Shown here piece after piece: positions 6,007 to 6,545 of a stretch of 6,545 nucleotides of DNA. The DNA lies in NCBI GenBank assembly GCA_937907215.1, contig CALESG010000100.1, positions 1-6,545 of the forward strand, given 5' to 3'. The stretch is from an uncultured Ruminococcus sp. (GTDB lineage Bacteria > Bacillota > Clostridia > Oscillospirales > Ruminococcaceae). The number at the start of each line of letters is the position of its first letter. The first letter of the stretch is position 1. A model generated the notes under the pieces. It was not told the origin of the DNA and did no database searches. It saw only the letters and a list, made by a program, of their open reading frames with translations. The position numbers and the translations under genes were made by a program.

Positions 6007-6506
6007 TTTCTACTCCTTTCTCCCGTTGTTTTACGCATTTCAGGCGTCCAGCTTTCAGAGCGTGAACGGTCTTTCCAGTTTGCAGAAATTTGATGACCAT
6101 CATGAAAGATGAATATCAGTTCATTTGGTGCTGGAACAAGAATTTTTTCGATATTTTCTTGAAAAATATATGCATCAAATTCAGAAATTCCAAGCACTTC
6201 ACAGCAAACAGAAATCAGCGTATTTTCGGGGATTTGCTTTGCTGTGGGACAGTACTTTTTGCCCTTTGTGTTGTATGTAGCACAGATCCAGACGACACCA
6301 GTTGCTGTTGTTTTTCTGCGATAATTTTTACTACAGCATTGGCATTGAATCTTGCCTGTAAACGGATAAATTCCGGTCGTAGGTTTATCTGAAGAAAACT
6401 GTTTCTGATGTTTTTTCAGCAAATTCTGCACTGCGAGAAAGACCGATTTTTCAATAATCGGAAAATGTGCTTCCTCCACATAGAACTTTTTAAGAACCCG
6501 TACCAA
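5985..6506 (-). pseudogene. 3' part of a second large serine recombinase, catalytic domain missing
   Basis: About 173 residues resemble the C-terminal half of a large serine recombinase. FYVEEAHFPII is the usual run-in to the zinc ribbon, whose cysteines appear as C55/C58 and C75/C86 counted from a TTG at 6506. The end, DRSRSESWTPEMR, is the typical finish of one class of these enzymes. The frame stays open to the window edge, but residues upstream of about 6500 (HFFTYCKLL) no longer look like recombinase, there is no credible ATG or ribosome site, and a strong opposite-strand promoter lies there. It is therefore most likely a 5'-truncated remnant, missing the serine catalytic domain. The alternatives are an expressed zinc-ribbon fragment, or a gene interrupted by sequence continuing beyond the window. 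It overlaps the intact recombinase start by 22 nt. Confidence 0.75.
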
Positions 6507-6510
6507 TAGC

Positions 6511-6539
6511 TTGCAATAAGTGAAAAAATGTGATATAAT
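6511..6539 (+). promoter_or_regulatory. Strong plus-strand promoter reading out of the window
   Basis: TTGCAA (6511-6516) and TATAAT (6534-6539) are separated by exactly 17 nt, and TGA immediately before the -10 makes an extended -10 (TGnTATAAT). Transcription would start at about 6546, just outside the window, so the gene it serves is unseen. It is divergent from the recombinase remnant and lies where recombinase similarity ends. Confidence 0.65.
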
Positions 6540-6545
6540 GAAAGT

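Noticed and set aside
1..6545. CRISPR array, tRNA, rRNA or known anti-phage system
   Set aside because: No regularly spaced repeats, cloverleaf or rRNA-like sequence was seen, and every long frame is accounted for by transposition, recombination or the redox module.

Overview
The window looks like an accessory stretch from a low-to-moderate GC anaerobic Firmicute, most likely a gut Clostridium-class bacterium of the Ruminococcus/Lachnospiraceae type. The reasons are strong AAAGGAG-type ribosome sites before almost every gene, an IS66-type element, tandem large serine recombinases, and a ferredoxin-like/cupin/Crp-Fnr module of clostridial character. This assignment is an inference from gene style; no rRNA or housekeeping marker is present.

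Layout. (1) Positions 1-2525 hold most of an IS66-family insertion sequence on the minus strand: tnpA (2031-2435), tnpB (1681-2037) and tnpC (start 1536, running off the left edge). The right IS end, beginning GTAACCGCC on the minus strand, is at 2525; the left end is outside the window. All three frames are intact, and the element has a plausible promoter before tnpA and a second, near-consensus one before tnpC. (2) Positions 2556-3581 hold a two-gene minus-strand operon: a ferredoxin-like cysteine-rich iron-sulphur protein followed 15 nt later by a small cupin. (3) Divergent from it is a Crp/Fnr-family regulator (3680-4345, plus strand). The 98-nt gap between the two start codons contains back-to-back -10 boxes and a perfect 14-nt palindrome placed exactly at -41.5 of the iron-sulphur promoter and inside the leader of the regulator. 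(4) A strong bidirectional hairpin terminator (4380-4418) separates the regulator from (5) a minus-strand large serine recombinase gene (4429-6006), whose start overlaps by 22 nt the 3' part of a second large serine recombinase (5985 to about 6506). That second gene lacks its catalytic domain in this window, and a near-perfect plus-strand promoter sits at the point where its coding similarity fades.

How it fits together. The regulator probably senses a redox or nitrosative signal and switches the iron-sulphur/cupin operon by class II activation while limiting its own synthesis. This is inferred from operator geometry and from the family. The module is bracketed by mobile DNA on both sides: an IS66 copy inserted 30 bp past the cupin stop codon, and a serine-recombinase module beyond the regulator. 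It is therefore either a piece of chromosome hit twice or cargo of a larger element. The window does not contain an obvious CRISPR array, tRNA, rRNA or classical defence system.
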